This document shows, in pieces, positions 1 to 5,221 of a DNA stretch of 5,221 nucleotides. The position numbers and the translations under genes are program-made. This stretch comes from Actinomycetota bacterium (GTDB lineage Bacteria; Actinomycetota; Acidimicrobiia; Acidimicrobiales; JACDEA01), in NCBI GenBank assembly GCA_013816725.1, contig JACDEA010000199.1, forward strand, positions 1 to 5,221, read 5' to 3'. Below the pieces are notes generated by a model. It ran no database searches. It worked only from the letters and a program-made list of their open reading frames with translations, and was not told where the DNA came from. Numbering within the stretch: the first letter of the stretch is position 1; every line of letters begins with the position of its first letter.

Positions 1-44
1 CCGTCACCCTCACGCCCCCGCCACCGGGGTAGCGTGGGCTTCCC

Positions 45-50
45 AGGAGG
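45..50 (+). promoter_or_regulatory. Shine-Dalgarno for pyrG, with possible -10 just upstream
   Basis: AGGAGG lies 8 bases before the GTG at 59, which is ideal spacing and fixes that start. TAGCGT at 30-35 fits the loose actinobacterial -10 pattern TANNNT and would put a transcription start near 42, but I see no clear -35, so the promoter part is weak. The TAG at 30-32 could equally be the stop codon of an upstream gene whose last codons occupy 3-29. Confidence 0.75.
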
Positions 51-58
51 ACTCACCT

Positions 59-1702
59 GTGGCGAAGCACATCTTCGTGACCGGCGGGGTGTCGAGTTCC
101 CTGGGTAAGGGGATCACGGCAGCCTCGTTGGGCCGATTGTTGAAGGCACGTGGCTTGCGGGTCACGATGCAGAAGCTCGACCCCTACATCAACGTGGACC
201 CGGGGACGATGAACCCCGACGAACACGGCGAGGTCTTCGTCACCGACGACGGCGGCGAGACCGACCTCGACCTCGGGCACTACGAGCGGTTCATCGACGA
301 GGCGCTGCATCGCGACTCGAACGCGACGACGGGTTCGATCTACTCGGGCGTCATCGCCAAGGAGCGTCGCGGTGACTTCCTCGGCAAGACCGTTCAGGTG
401 ATCCCGCACATCACCAACGAGATCAAGGAACGGATACTCCGGCTGGCCACCGACGATATCGACGTCGTCATCACCGAGATCGGCGGCACCGTCGGCGACA
501 TCGAGATCCTGCCGTTCCTCGAGGCGGTCCGTCAGTTTCGCAACGACGTCGGGCGCGACCGCGTCTGTTACGTACACGTCACCCTCGTGCCTTTCCTGGC
601 GCCGTCGGGCGAGCAGAAAACCAAGCCCACCCAGCACTCGGTCACCGAGCTGCGCAGTCGCGGGATCCAGCCCGATGTCATCGTCTGCCGCAGCGACCGC
701 CCGATCAGCACGTCGCTCAAGCGCAAGATCTCCAACCTGTGCGACGTCCCCATCGACGCAGTCATCAGCAATGTCGACGCGCCGATCCTCTACGAGCTGC
801 CCGTGGTCCTGCACGAAGAGGGCCTCGACGACTATGTGTGTCAGGTGCTGCGGTTCGACGACCGCCCGGCCGACATCAGCGAGTGGGAGGCCCTCGTCGA
901 GCGCATCGAGGCCGCCACCCGCACGGTCCGGATAGGACTGGTCGGCAAGTACCTCCTCACCGACGCGTACCTGTCGGTGGTCGAGGCCCTGAAACACGGA
1001 TCGTTCTTTCACGCGGCCAAGGTCGAGATCGACTGGATCCAGGCCGAGGAGGTCACCGGGCTCCTCGCCGAGGGCCACCTCAAGGAGCTCGATGGCATCG
1101 TCATCCCCGGCGGGTTCGGCCACCGGGGCTTCGAAGGCAAGATCGCCGCCGCCGGCTTCGCTCGCGACAACGGCATCCCGTGCCTCGGGTTGTGCCTCGG
1201 CCTCCAAGCGATGGTCATCGAGTTCGCCCGGTCGCGGGCCGGCCTCGAGGGGGCCAACTCCGGCGAGATGGACCCGGCCACGCCGCATCCCGTCATCGAC
1301 CTCATGGACGATCAACTCGAAGTCGTGGACATGGGCGGCACGATGCGCCTGGGTGCCTACCCGGCCAAGCTGGCCGCGGGGTCACAGGTTTCCGCCGCCT
1401 ACGGCGAGGCAGTGGTCTATGAGCGCCACCGTCACCGTTACGAGGTCAACCCGAGGTACCGGTCGCGCCTCGAAGATGCCGGTCTCCGCTGTTCGGGAAC
1501 CTCGCCCGACGATCGCTTGGTCGAGTTCATCGAGCTGCCTGATCATCCATTCTGGGTGGGCACTCAGGCTCATCCGGAGTTGAAGAGCCGGCCGAACAAG
1601 GCCCACCCGCTCTTCCGGGCACTTATTGCCGCCGCTTTGCAACGGGCCGAGGGCCGGTCGCCGCGACTCATAGACCTTGACCCGGTTCCGCAAACTCTCT
1701 GA
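59..1702 (+). CDS. pyrG: CTP synthase (glutamine-hydrolysing)
   Basis: Cytosolic enzyme that makes CTP from UTP, ATP and glutamine, the last step of de novo pyrimidine nucleotide synthesis. The 547 residues match the usual length of about 545. The N-terminal synthase domain (about 1-265) has the P-loop GGVSSSLGKG at 9-18, KLDPYINVDPGTMNP at 39-53, and putative magnesium ligands D71 in DLGHYERF and E140 before GGTVGDIE. The class I glutamine amidotransferase domain (about 290-530) has the oxyanion region GGFGHRG at 351-357, nucleophile C379 in GLCLGLQ, and H505 and E507 in AHPE. All key residues are present, so it should be active. The GTG start is set by the AGGAGG at 45-50 and by the family-typical N-terminus AKHIFVTGG. 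The 3' end overlaps the NUDIX gene by 26 bases. Identity is certain from the motifs. Confidence 0.98.
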   Translation: MAKHIFVTGGVSSSLGKGITAASLGRLLKARGLRVTMQKLDPYINVDPGTMNPDEHGEVFVTDDGGETDLDLGHYERFIDEALHRDSNATTGSIYSGVIAKERRGDFLGKTVQVIPHITNEIKERILRLATDDIDVVITEIGGTVGDIEILPFLEAVRQFRNDVGRDRVCYVHVTLVPFLAPSGEQKTKPTQHSVTELRSRGIQPDVIVCRSDRPISTSLKRKISNLCDVPIDAVISNVDAPILYELPVVLHEEGLDDYVCQVLRFDDRPADISEWEALVERIEAATRTVRIGLVGKYLLTDAYLSVVEALKHGSFFHAAKVEIDWIQAEEVTGLLAEGHLKELDGIVIPGGFGHRGFEGKIAAAGFARDNGIPCLGLCLGLQAMVIEFARSRAGLEGANSGEMDPATPHPVIDLMDDQLEVVDMGGTMRLGAYPAKLAAGSQVSAAYGEAVVYERHRHRYEVNPRYRSRLEDAGLRCSGTSPDDRLVEFIELPDHPFWVGTQAHPELKSRPNKAHPLFRALIAAALQRAEGRSPRLIDLDPVPQTL

Positions 1703-2216
1703 GCGGGAGGCCTTCCGGGGGCATGTGATCTCCGTTGTCGAGGCGACGTTCGAGTCGCCCGACGGTGAGACCTTCGCCCGCGAGACCGTTCGCCACCCCG
1801 GCGCGGTGTCCGTCGTGCCCGTCGTCGACGACGGCAACGTCGTCGTCGTACGCCAGTACCGCGCCTCCGTCGAGCGCGACCTGCTCGAGATTCCCGCCGG
1901 TAAACGGGACGTGGTCGGAGAGCCGCCGGCCGCCACGGCGCGCCGCGAGCTGGTCGAGGAGATCGGCATGCGGGCCGGTCGCCTCGAGCAGCTGGCCGAG
2001 CTGTTCATGACGCCGGGGTTCTCCGACGAGCACATGACGATCTTCATGGCCCTCGACCTCGAGGCCTGCGACGCGCAAGCCGACGGACCCGAGGAGCGTC
2101 ACATGTCGATCGAGCGCATCGCCCTCGACGACGTGCCCACCCTGATCGCATCGGGCGACATCGCCGACGCAAAAACGATCGTCGGGTTGTTGCTGGCCCG
2201 CCAGGCGCTGTCGTGA
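1677..2216 (+). CDS. NUDIX hydrolase, ADP-ribose pyrophosphatase type
   Basis: Predicted cytosolic hydrolase splitting ADP-ribose (or related nucleoside-diphosphate sugars) into AMP and ribose 5-phosphate. The 179 residues carry a NUDIX box at 75-98, from G75 through E82 to R90-E91-L-V-E94-E95-I-G97. It is one residue longer in its first loop than the canonical GX5EX7REUXEEXGU, a variant I recall in M. tuberculosis Rv1700. P113 in TPGFSDE, about 15 residues after the box, is the marker of the ADP-ribose subgroup. The TTG at 1677 is the only usual start before an in-frame TAG at 1671-1673, and FRKLSERE after it looks like a real family N-terminus. It has no clear Shine-Dalgarno and lies inside pyrG, so coupling to pyrG translation is likely. 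An alternative GTG at 1725 has GGGAGG at 1705-1710 but would remove 16 conserved-looking residues. The stop overlaps the ald start as GTGA. Confidence 0.92.
   Translation: MTRFRKLSEREAFRGHVISVVEATFESPDGETFARETVRHPGAVSVVPVVDDGNVVVVRQYRASVERDLLEIPAGKRDVVGEPPAATARRELVEEIGMRAGRLEQLAELFMTPGFSDEHMTIFMALDLEACDAQADGPEERHMSIERIALDDVPTLIASGDIADAKTIVGLLLARQALS
1826..1845 (+). other. Perfect 8-bp hairpin with GCAA tetraloop inside the NUDIX gene
   Basis: CGACGACG (1826-1833), loop GCAA (1834-1837) and CGTCGTCG (1838-1845) form a perfect GC-rich stem closed by a GNRA-type loop. Its left arm also belongs to a 16-base palindrome at 1819-1834. The segment encodes Val-Val-Asp-Asp-Gly-Asn followed by a valine run, and GTC/GAC codons are complementary, so the structure may be only a by-product of codon choice. 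Existence of the inverted repeat is certain; function is not. Confidence 0.35.
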
Positions 2217-3475
2217 GGGTCGGCGTTCCCCGCGAGGTCAAGACGGGCGAGACCCGGGTAGCCATGACCCCCGACGGGGTACGTGAACTCGTGGCCCATT
2301 ACCAGGAGGTCATCGTCGAGCGGGGCGCGGGCGAGGGCTCGGCGTTACGCGACGACGACTACGCCGCCGCCGGCGCTGTCCTCGGATCGACCGACGACGC
2401 GTGGGCGGCCGACATGGTCGTGAAGGTCAAGGAGCCCCAAGCCGACGAACTGGCCCGGCTGCGACCCGGGCTCACGCTGTTCACGTATCTCCACCTGGCT
2501 GCCTACCCCGACGTCGGCCGCGCTCTGCTGGACGCCGGCGTCACCGCGCTGGCGTATGAGACCGTGCAGCTGGCCGACGGTGCGCTGCCGCTGCTCGCGC
2601 CGATGAGCGAGGTGGCCGGCCGCATGGCTACCCAGATCGGCGCCCACTACCTCGAGCGCGAGAACGGTGGGCGCGGCGTGTTGCTGGGTGGAGCGCCCGG
2701 CGTCCGCCCGGCCCGGGTCGTCGTGCTGGGCGCCGGCAACGTGGGCTGGAACGCGGCGTGGATCGCGCAGGGGATGGAAGCCGAGGTCCTCCTGCTCGAC
2801 AAGAACCTCGACCGCCTCCGCTGGGTCGACCAGATCCACCGCGGGAGGATCATGACGCTGGCGTCGAACCGCGGCGCGGTCGAACGAGCCGTGGCCGAGG
2901 CCGACCTGGTCATCGGCGCGGTGCTCGTCGCCGGCGGACGGGCGCCGACCGTGGTGACCGAGGCGATGGTCGCGGCCATGAAACGCGGCGCGGTCATCGT
3001 CGACGTCGCCGTCGACCAGGGCGGGTGCGTGGCTACCACCCGGGAAACGACGCACGACGACCCCATCTACGTGGTGCACGACGTGATCCATTACGCGGTC
3101 GGCAACATGCCCGGCGCGGTGCCGTACACCTCGACGTACGCACTCACCAACGCCACGCTCTCCTATGTGCTCGAAGTGGCCGAACACGGCGTGGCCGAGG
3201 CGGCCCGGCGCGACGACGCGTTGCGACACGGCGTCAACGCGGTGGGTGGCCGTGTCACCAACCCCGCGGTGGCCGAGGCGCTGGGGGTGGACTGCGTTGA
3301 CCCGCTCACTGCGTTGGACGCCGATCCTGTGGCGCAGGACGAAGGACGCTGTCGCTCGAGGCCGAGGAGTTCCTGGCGTGGGTGGCGGTGCGACGCGCCG
3401 CCAACACCGTTGCCGCCTACCGGCGCGACGTCAGCGCCTACGAGGCGTTCCTCGACGAGCACAACGTCACGTTGA
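2213..3475 (+). CDS. ald: Alanine dehydrogenase with an anomalous C-terminal extension
   Basis: NAD-dependent cytosolic enzyme interconverting L-alanine and pyruvate plus ammonium. The N-terminal part has R15 in KTGETR, K73 in VKVKEP and H94 in TYLHLAA. The Rossmann domain has GAGNVG at 173-178 and D196 after a beta strand (VLLLD), which probably binds the NAD ribose. D268 in VDVAVDQGG is the catalytic aspartate. These match M. tuberculosis Ald R15, K75, H96 and D270 with a constant offset of two, so the enzyme should work. The GTG start overlaps the preceding TGA (GTGA, 2213-2216), implying coupled translation. Family members end near residue 370, here after DPLTALDA (about 3322). This frame stays open for about 50 more residues, rich in Arg, Ser, Thr and Pro, to the TGA at 3473-3475. 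That tail is out-of-frame xerD sequence and probably not functional protein. The Ald core is sure; the true end is not. Confidence 0.93.
   Translation: MRVGVPREVKTGETRVAMTPDGVRELVAHYQEVIVERGAGEGSALRDDDYAAAGAVLGSTDDAWAADMVVKVKEPQADELARLRPGLTLFTYLHLAAYPDVGRALLDAGVTALAYETVQLADGALPLLAPMSEVAGRMATQIGAHYLERENGGRGVLLGGAPGVRPARVVVLGAGNVGWNAAWIAQGMEAEVLLLDKNLDRLRWVDQIHRGRIMTLASNRGAVERAVAEADLVIGAVLVAGGRAPTVVTEAMVAAMKRGAVIVDVAVDQGGCVATTRETTHDDPIYVVHDVIHYAVGNMPGAVPYTSTYALTNATLSYVLEVAEHGVAEAARRDDALRHGVNAVGGRVTNPAVAEALGVDCVDPLTALDADPVAQDEGRCRSRPRSSWRGWRCDAPPTPLPPTGATSAPTRRSSTSTTSR
3349..3381 (+). other. Probable missing N-terminus of XerD, with possible CTG start
   Basis: In the xerD frame this stretch reads LSLEAEEFLAW and runs directly into the annotated protein. 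It resembles the first helix of the Xer core-binding domain (EQFLDAL in E. coli XerD). No ATG, GTG or TTG occurs in this frame between the TGA at 3298-3300 and the GTG at 3382. A CTG at 3349 has AGGA at 3336-3339, nine bases upstream, and would give a 301-residue protein, close to the 298 of E. coli XerD. The similarity is by eye. Whether translation starts here is unproven. Confidence 0.6.
3364..3369 (+). promoter_or_regulatory. Possible Shine-Dalgarno for the GTG start of xerD
   Basis: GAGGAG sits 12 bases before the GTG at 3382, a rather long spacing. The same bases encode the two glutamates of the probable N-terminal helix, so the match may be coincidental. It is the main evidence for the shorter XerD start. 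Confidence 0.35.
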
Positions 3476-4254
3476 AAGACGTCACCGAGCCGATCATCGA
3501 GCAGTACATCGCCCACCTACGCGCCGTCGGGCGCAAGGCGAGCAGCGTGGGCCGGGCCATGGCCGCAGTGCGCGGGCTGCACCGGTTCGCGGTCGACGAG
3601 TTCGGCTTCTTCGCCGACCCCACCGAGCAGGTGAAGGTGGCCAAAGGCGCGCAGAGCCTCCCCAAGGCGCTCTCCGAGCCCGAGATCGAGCGATTGTTGG
3701 GGTCGGTCGTCGGCGAAGACAGCGTGGCCCGTCGCGACCGGGCGATCCTCGAACTTCTCTACGGCACGGGGATGCGCATCTCCGAACTCGTCCGCCTCTC
3801 CATACCGGATCTCGCCCAACTCGAAGAGGGCGTGCTGCGAGCGTTCGGCAAGGGCAGCAAGGAGCGTGTGGTCCCGGTAGGCCGCTTCGCCCGGCAGGCG
3901 CTGACCGATTGGCTGGCGCCCGCCGGCCGCGGGAGCCTGGCGCCGGACCGGTGGGCCACCCGTGATGACGCCGAGGCGGTCTTCCTCAACCAGCGCGGGC
4001 GCCGGCTCACCCGCCAGGGCGCGTGGCTGATCCTGCGCAAGTACGGCGACAAGGTCGGCCTCCACGACCGGCTGTGGCCCCATGTCCTGCGTCATTCGTG
4101 CGCCACCCACATGCTCGATCACGGCGCCGACATACGCGTCGTGCAAGAGCTGCTGGGCCACGCGTCGATCGCCACGACGCAGGTGTACACACGCGTGTCA
4201 GCCGAACGATTGCGCCAGGCCTATGAGCACGCCCACCCCCGAGCCTTGGGCTAG
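3382..4254 (+). CDS. xerD: Tyrosine recombinase XerD (start uncertain)
   Basis: Site-specific recombinase that, with XerC, resolves chromosome dimers at dif during cell division. From the GTG at 3382 the protein has 290 residues. The N-terminal core-binding domain includes NTVAAYRRDVSAYEAFL. The catalytic domain begins at about 100 and has all six active-site residues: R132 in TGMRISEL, K157 in GKGSKER, H234 and R237 in HVLRHS, H260 in LLGHASIATTQ and nucleophile Y269 in VYTRV. The spacings 234-237-260-269 equal those of E. coli XerD (244-247-270-279). The C-terminus AHPRALG and the neighbourhood of pyrG and NUDIX favour XerD over XerC or a phage integrase. This start lacks about 16 residues relative to E. 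coli XerD, while coding similarity continues upstream to about 3349. It overlaps the ald reading frame by 94 bases. The function call is firm; the 5' end is not. Confidence 0.93.
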   Translation: MAVRRAANTVAAYRRDVSAYEAFLDEHNVTLKDVTEPIIEQYIAHLRAVGRKASSVGRAMAAVRGLHRFAVDEFGFFADPTEQVKVAKGAQSLPKALSEPEIERLLGSVVGEDSVARRDRAILELLYGTGMRISELVRLSIPDLAQLEEGVLRAFGKGSKERVVPVGRFARQALTDWLAPAGRGSLAPDRWATRDDAEAVFLNQRGRRLTRQGAWLILRKYGDKVGLHDRLWPHVLRHSCATHMLDHGADIRVVQELLGHASIATTQVYTRVSAERLRQAYEHAHPRALG

Positions 4255-4263
4255 GAGTGTGCT

Positions 4264-4289
4264 GAACCGTCGGAGGACTACGCTGGTTC
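4264..4289 (+). promoter_or_regulatory. Candidate leaderless promoter and small dyad before the DksA-like gene
   Basis: In the 38-base gap after xerD, TACGCT at 4279-4284 fits the actinobacterial -10 pattern TANNNT. A transcription start about seven bases later falls at about 4291, almost on the ATG at 4293, giving a nearly leaderless mRNA. The GGAGG at 4272-4276 lies 16 bases from that ATG, too far for a normal Shine-Dalgarno, which also favours leaderless starting. GAACC (4264-4268) and GGTTC (4285-4289) form an inverted repeat around the -10. No good -35 is seen. Confidence 0.4.
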
Positions 4290-4292
4290 GCC

Positions 4293-4628
4293 ATGACCGA
4301 CTTGGCTCCGGCCGACCTGCGCGCCCAATTGGAGCGCGAACGGGACGAATTGCGCGCCCAGTTGGCCGAGCTCGGTTTCGGCGAGCACGGGCTCCCGGAC
4401 TACGACTCCAACTTCGCCGATTCCAGCCAGGTCACCGCCGAGCGCGGTGAAGCCGAGGCGCTGGCCTCGTCGCTGAAGGAGACCCTCGACGAGGTCGAGG
4501 ACGCGCTGGCCAAGTTCGATTCAGGCAAGTACGGCGTCTGCGAGAGCTGCCAGCAACCGATCCCGGCGGCTCGGCTCGAGGCCAAGCCCGCCGCTCGTTT
4601 TTGCATCGACTGCGCCTCCAAACGCTGA
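4293..4628 (+). CDS. DksA/TraR-family C4 zinc-finger protein
   Basis: Small cytosolic protein of 111 residues, probably an RNA polymerase-binding regulator of the DksA/TraR type. The N-terminus (about 7-28) is a charged leucine-repeat coiled coil with LRAQLERERDE followed by LRAQLAEL. A linker (31-50) and a second helix (about 50-75) follow. The C-terminal zinc finger has C83-X2-C86, a 17-residue spacer and C104-X2-C107 (CESC, CIDC), preceded by GKYGVC as in the family. The tip aligned by eye with the E. coli DksA DxxDxA motif reads D43-S-S-Q46-V-T48, so the second aspartate and the alanine are replaced. It may bind polymerase differently, and calling it DksA itself would go too far. The ATG start is the only one of the six genes and fits leaderless initiation. 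Its 3' end may overlap the next gene. Confidence 0.9.
   Translation: MTDLAPADLRAQLERERDELRAQLAELGFGEHGLPDYDSNFADSSQVTAERGEAEALASSLKETLDEVEDALAKFDSGKYGVCESCQQPIPAARLEAKPAARFCIDCASKR
4318..4365 (+). repeat. Two-copy imperfect direct repeat with 33-base period
   Basis: TGCGCGCCCAATTGG at 4318-4332 recurs as TGCGCGCCCAGTTGG at 4351-4365, 14 of 15 bases identical and in the same reading frame. It encodes LRAQL twice, 11 residues apart, in the N-terminal coiled coil of the DksA-like protein. It may reflect a small internal duplication or simply coiled-coil constraint. Confidence 0.5.
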
Positions 4629-5221
4629 GAGACCGTCAGTCGGTCATCGTCGTCGTCCTCTTGATAGGGGTCGGCATCCTCGCGTTCGCCAGGGGGTCGA
4701 TCAGCGAACACGTGCTGGTGTACCTGGCCGTGCTGATCCCGTCGATCATTCTGCACGAGGTGTCGCACGGAGCGGTGGCCAACCTGTTCGGCGACCCGAC
4801 GGCCAAGGAGGCCGGTCGCCTCACGCTCAACCCGATTCCCCATATCGACCCGTTCGGCACCATCATCCTGCCGGCCATCCTTCTGCTGTCGAGCGGCGGC
4901 TTCATCGGCTACGCCAAGCCCGTCCCGGTGAACCCGCGGCGCATGCGCGACCCCCGCAACCACGGACTGCTCGTCTCGCTGGCCGGACCGGCGACAAACA
5001 TCGTGATCGCGTTACTGAGCGCGCTGGCCATCCGCCTCACGCTGTCGTCGAGCGCTCTGTACCTCGCCATCGCCGCACCCAATCAGGCTCCGCTCGTGCA
5101 CGTCCTGATCGTCGACTTCGGCTTCGCCAATGTCATCCTTGCCGCGTTCAACCTGATCCCGCTGCCGCCCTTGGACGGCTCGGCGCTCATCGAGCGAGTG
5201 CTCCCCGCGAGCGTGTGGCCC
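4601..5221 (+). CDS. M50 / site-2-protease-family membrane metalloprotease (3' end cut by window)
   Basis: Predicted intramembrane zinc metalloprotease of the short YwhC-like group; substrate unknown. The frame is open from the TTG at 4601 to the window end, 207 residues, so probably only 10-25 are missing. Hydrophobic segments lie at about 15-30, 38-58, 87-104, 123-146 and 165-187. The zinc motif HEVSH is at 52-56 in the second segment, followed by NPIPHIDPFGT (77-87), AKPVPVNPRRM (105-115) and AGPATN (128-133). The third metal ligand is expected to be D192 in PLPPLDGS. The start is uncertain. TTG 4601 overlaps the DksA-like gene by 28 bases with no clear Shine-Dalgarno. CTG 4625 would overlap its stop as CTGA and leave RDRQ before the first membrane segment. 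TTG 4661 would cut into that segment. The tight junction implies co-transcription with the DksA-like gene. Confidence 0.9.
   Translation, partial: MHRLRLQTLRDRQSVIVVVLLIGVGILAFARGSISEHVLVYLAVLIPSIILHEVSHGAVANLFGDPTAKEAGRLTLNPIPHIDPFGTIILPAILLLSSGGFIGYAKPVPVNPRRMRDPRNHGLLVSLAGPATNIVIALLSALAIRLTLSSSALYLAIAAPNQAPLVHVLIVDFGFANVILAAFNLIPLPPLDGSALIERVLPASVWP
4631..4645 (+). other. Short hairpin just after the DksA-like stop codon
   Basis: GACCG (4631-4635), loop TCAGT and CGGTC (4641-4645) form a perfect 5-bp stem two bases after the TGA at 4626-4628. It lies inside the 5' end of the M50 gene. No T-run follows, so it is not a typical intrinsic terminator. It could affect initiation of the downstream gene or be chance. 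Confidence 0.25.

Noticed and set aside
3..32. Possible C-terminal end of an upstream gene (open codons ending in TAG at 30-32)
   Set aside because: Only nine proline-rich codons are visible, so it cannot be told apart from chance.
53..1315. Long antisense open frame (420 codons) opposite pyrG
   Set aside because: It lies wholly antisense to a certain gene, shows no recognisable motif, and has the Asp/Val/Arg/Gly-rich make-up expected from reading GC-rich codons backwards.
739..1422. Forward open frame of 227 codons inside pyrG in another frame
   Set aside because: Very Arg/Pro/Gly-rich, no motif, and completely contained within pyrG.
2345..3229. Antisense open frame (294 codons) opposite ald
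   Set aside because: It is the mirror of a well-supported dehydrogenase; its His/Arg/Gly/Val-rich sequence has no domain.
3301..3475. Programmed -1 frameshift producing an Ald-XerD fusion
   Set aside because: The frame relation allows it, but I saw no slippery heptamer or convincing downstream structure, and such a fusion makes no clear biological sense.
4242..4252. AGCC-TTG-GGCT inverted repeat at the end of xerD as a terminator
   Set aside because: The stem is only four base pairs and no T-run follows.
3382..4254. XerD as a phage or mobile-element integrase
   Set aside because: The pyrG/NUDIX context, AHPRALG end and XerD-like catalytic spacing point to the housekeeping recombinase; I saw no att repeats, tRNA gene or phage genes nearby.
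4400..4963. Antisense open frame over the DksA-like and M50 genes
   Set aside because: The + strand here has a clear C4 zinc finger and HEVSH protease motif; the antisense product has none and spans two unrelated genes.
2345..5012. Rare TTA leucine codons in ald (residue 45) and the M50 gene (residue 138) as bldA-type control
   Set aside because: That control is known from Streptomyces; nothing here shows this organism uses it, and single TTA codons are weak evidence.
1..5221. dif-like recombination site near xerD
   Set aside because: No AT-rich 28-base dif-like dyad was seen anywhere in the window.

Overview
This 5.2 kb window is a dense, single-strand gene cluster from a GC-rich bacterium, almost certainly an actinobacterium. 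Third codon positions are mostly G or C, start codons are often GTG or TTG, and the order pyrG, ADP-ribose-type NUDIX hydrolase, xerD matches, from memory, Mycobacterium tuberculosis Rv1699-Rv1700-Rv1701. The sequence style of the DksA-like and M50 proteins suggests class Acidimicrobiia, but that is an inference. All six genes read on the + strand, and only the last runs off the window edge.

Layout: 1-58 is a short upstream region with a good Shine-Dalgarno. 59-1702 is pyrG (CTP synthase). 1677-2216 is a NUDIX hydrolase that starts inside pyrG. 2213-3475 is an alanine dehydrogenase joined to it by a GTGA overlap. About 3349 or 3382 to 4254 is the tyrosine recombinase XerD. 4255-4292 is the only real intergenic gap after pyrG and holds a candidate leaderless promoter. 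4293-4628 encodes a small DksA/TraR-type zinc-finger protein. From about 4601 to the window end is a nearly complete M50/site-2-protease-family membrane protein. No stretch over 300 bases lacks a gene, and I see no RNA gene, insertion sequence, CRISPR array or prophage.

The first four genes are probably one translationally coupled operon. It combines nucleotide synthesis (PyrG), clean-up of ADP-ribose or nucleoside-diphosphate sugars (NUDIX), alanine/pyruvate exchange (Ald) and chromosome dimer resolution (XerD). The last two look like a second unit starting at about 4290. The genes are housekeeping families with intact active sites, and I found no convincing new multi-gene system.

The most unusual spot is the ald/xerD junction. 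The alanine dehydrogenase has no stop codon at its normal end and runs about 50 residues into xerD in another frame. XerD in turn has recognisable N-terminal sequence upstream of its first ATG/GTG/TTG. This could be a CTG start, a real long overlap or a sequence error.
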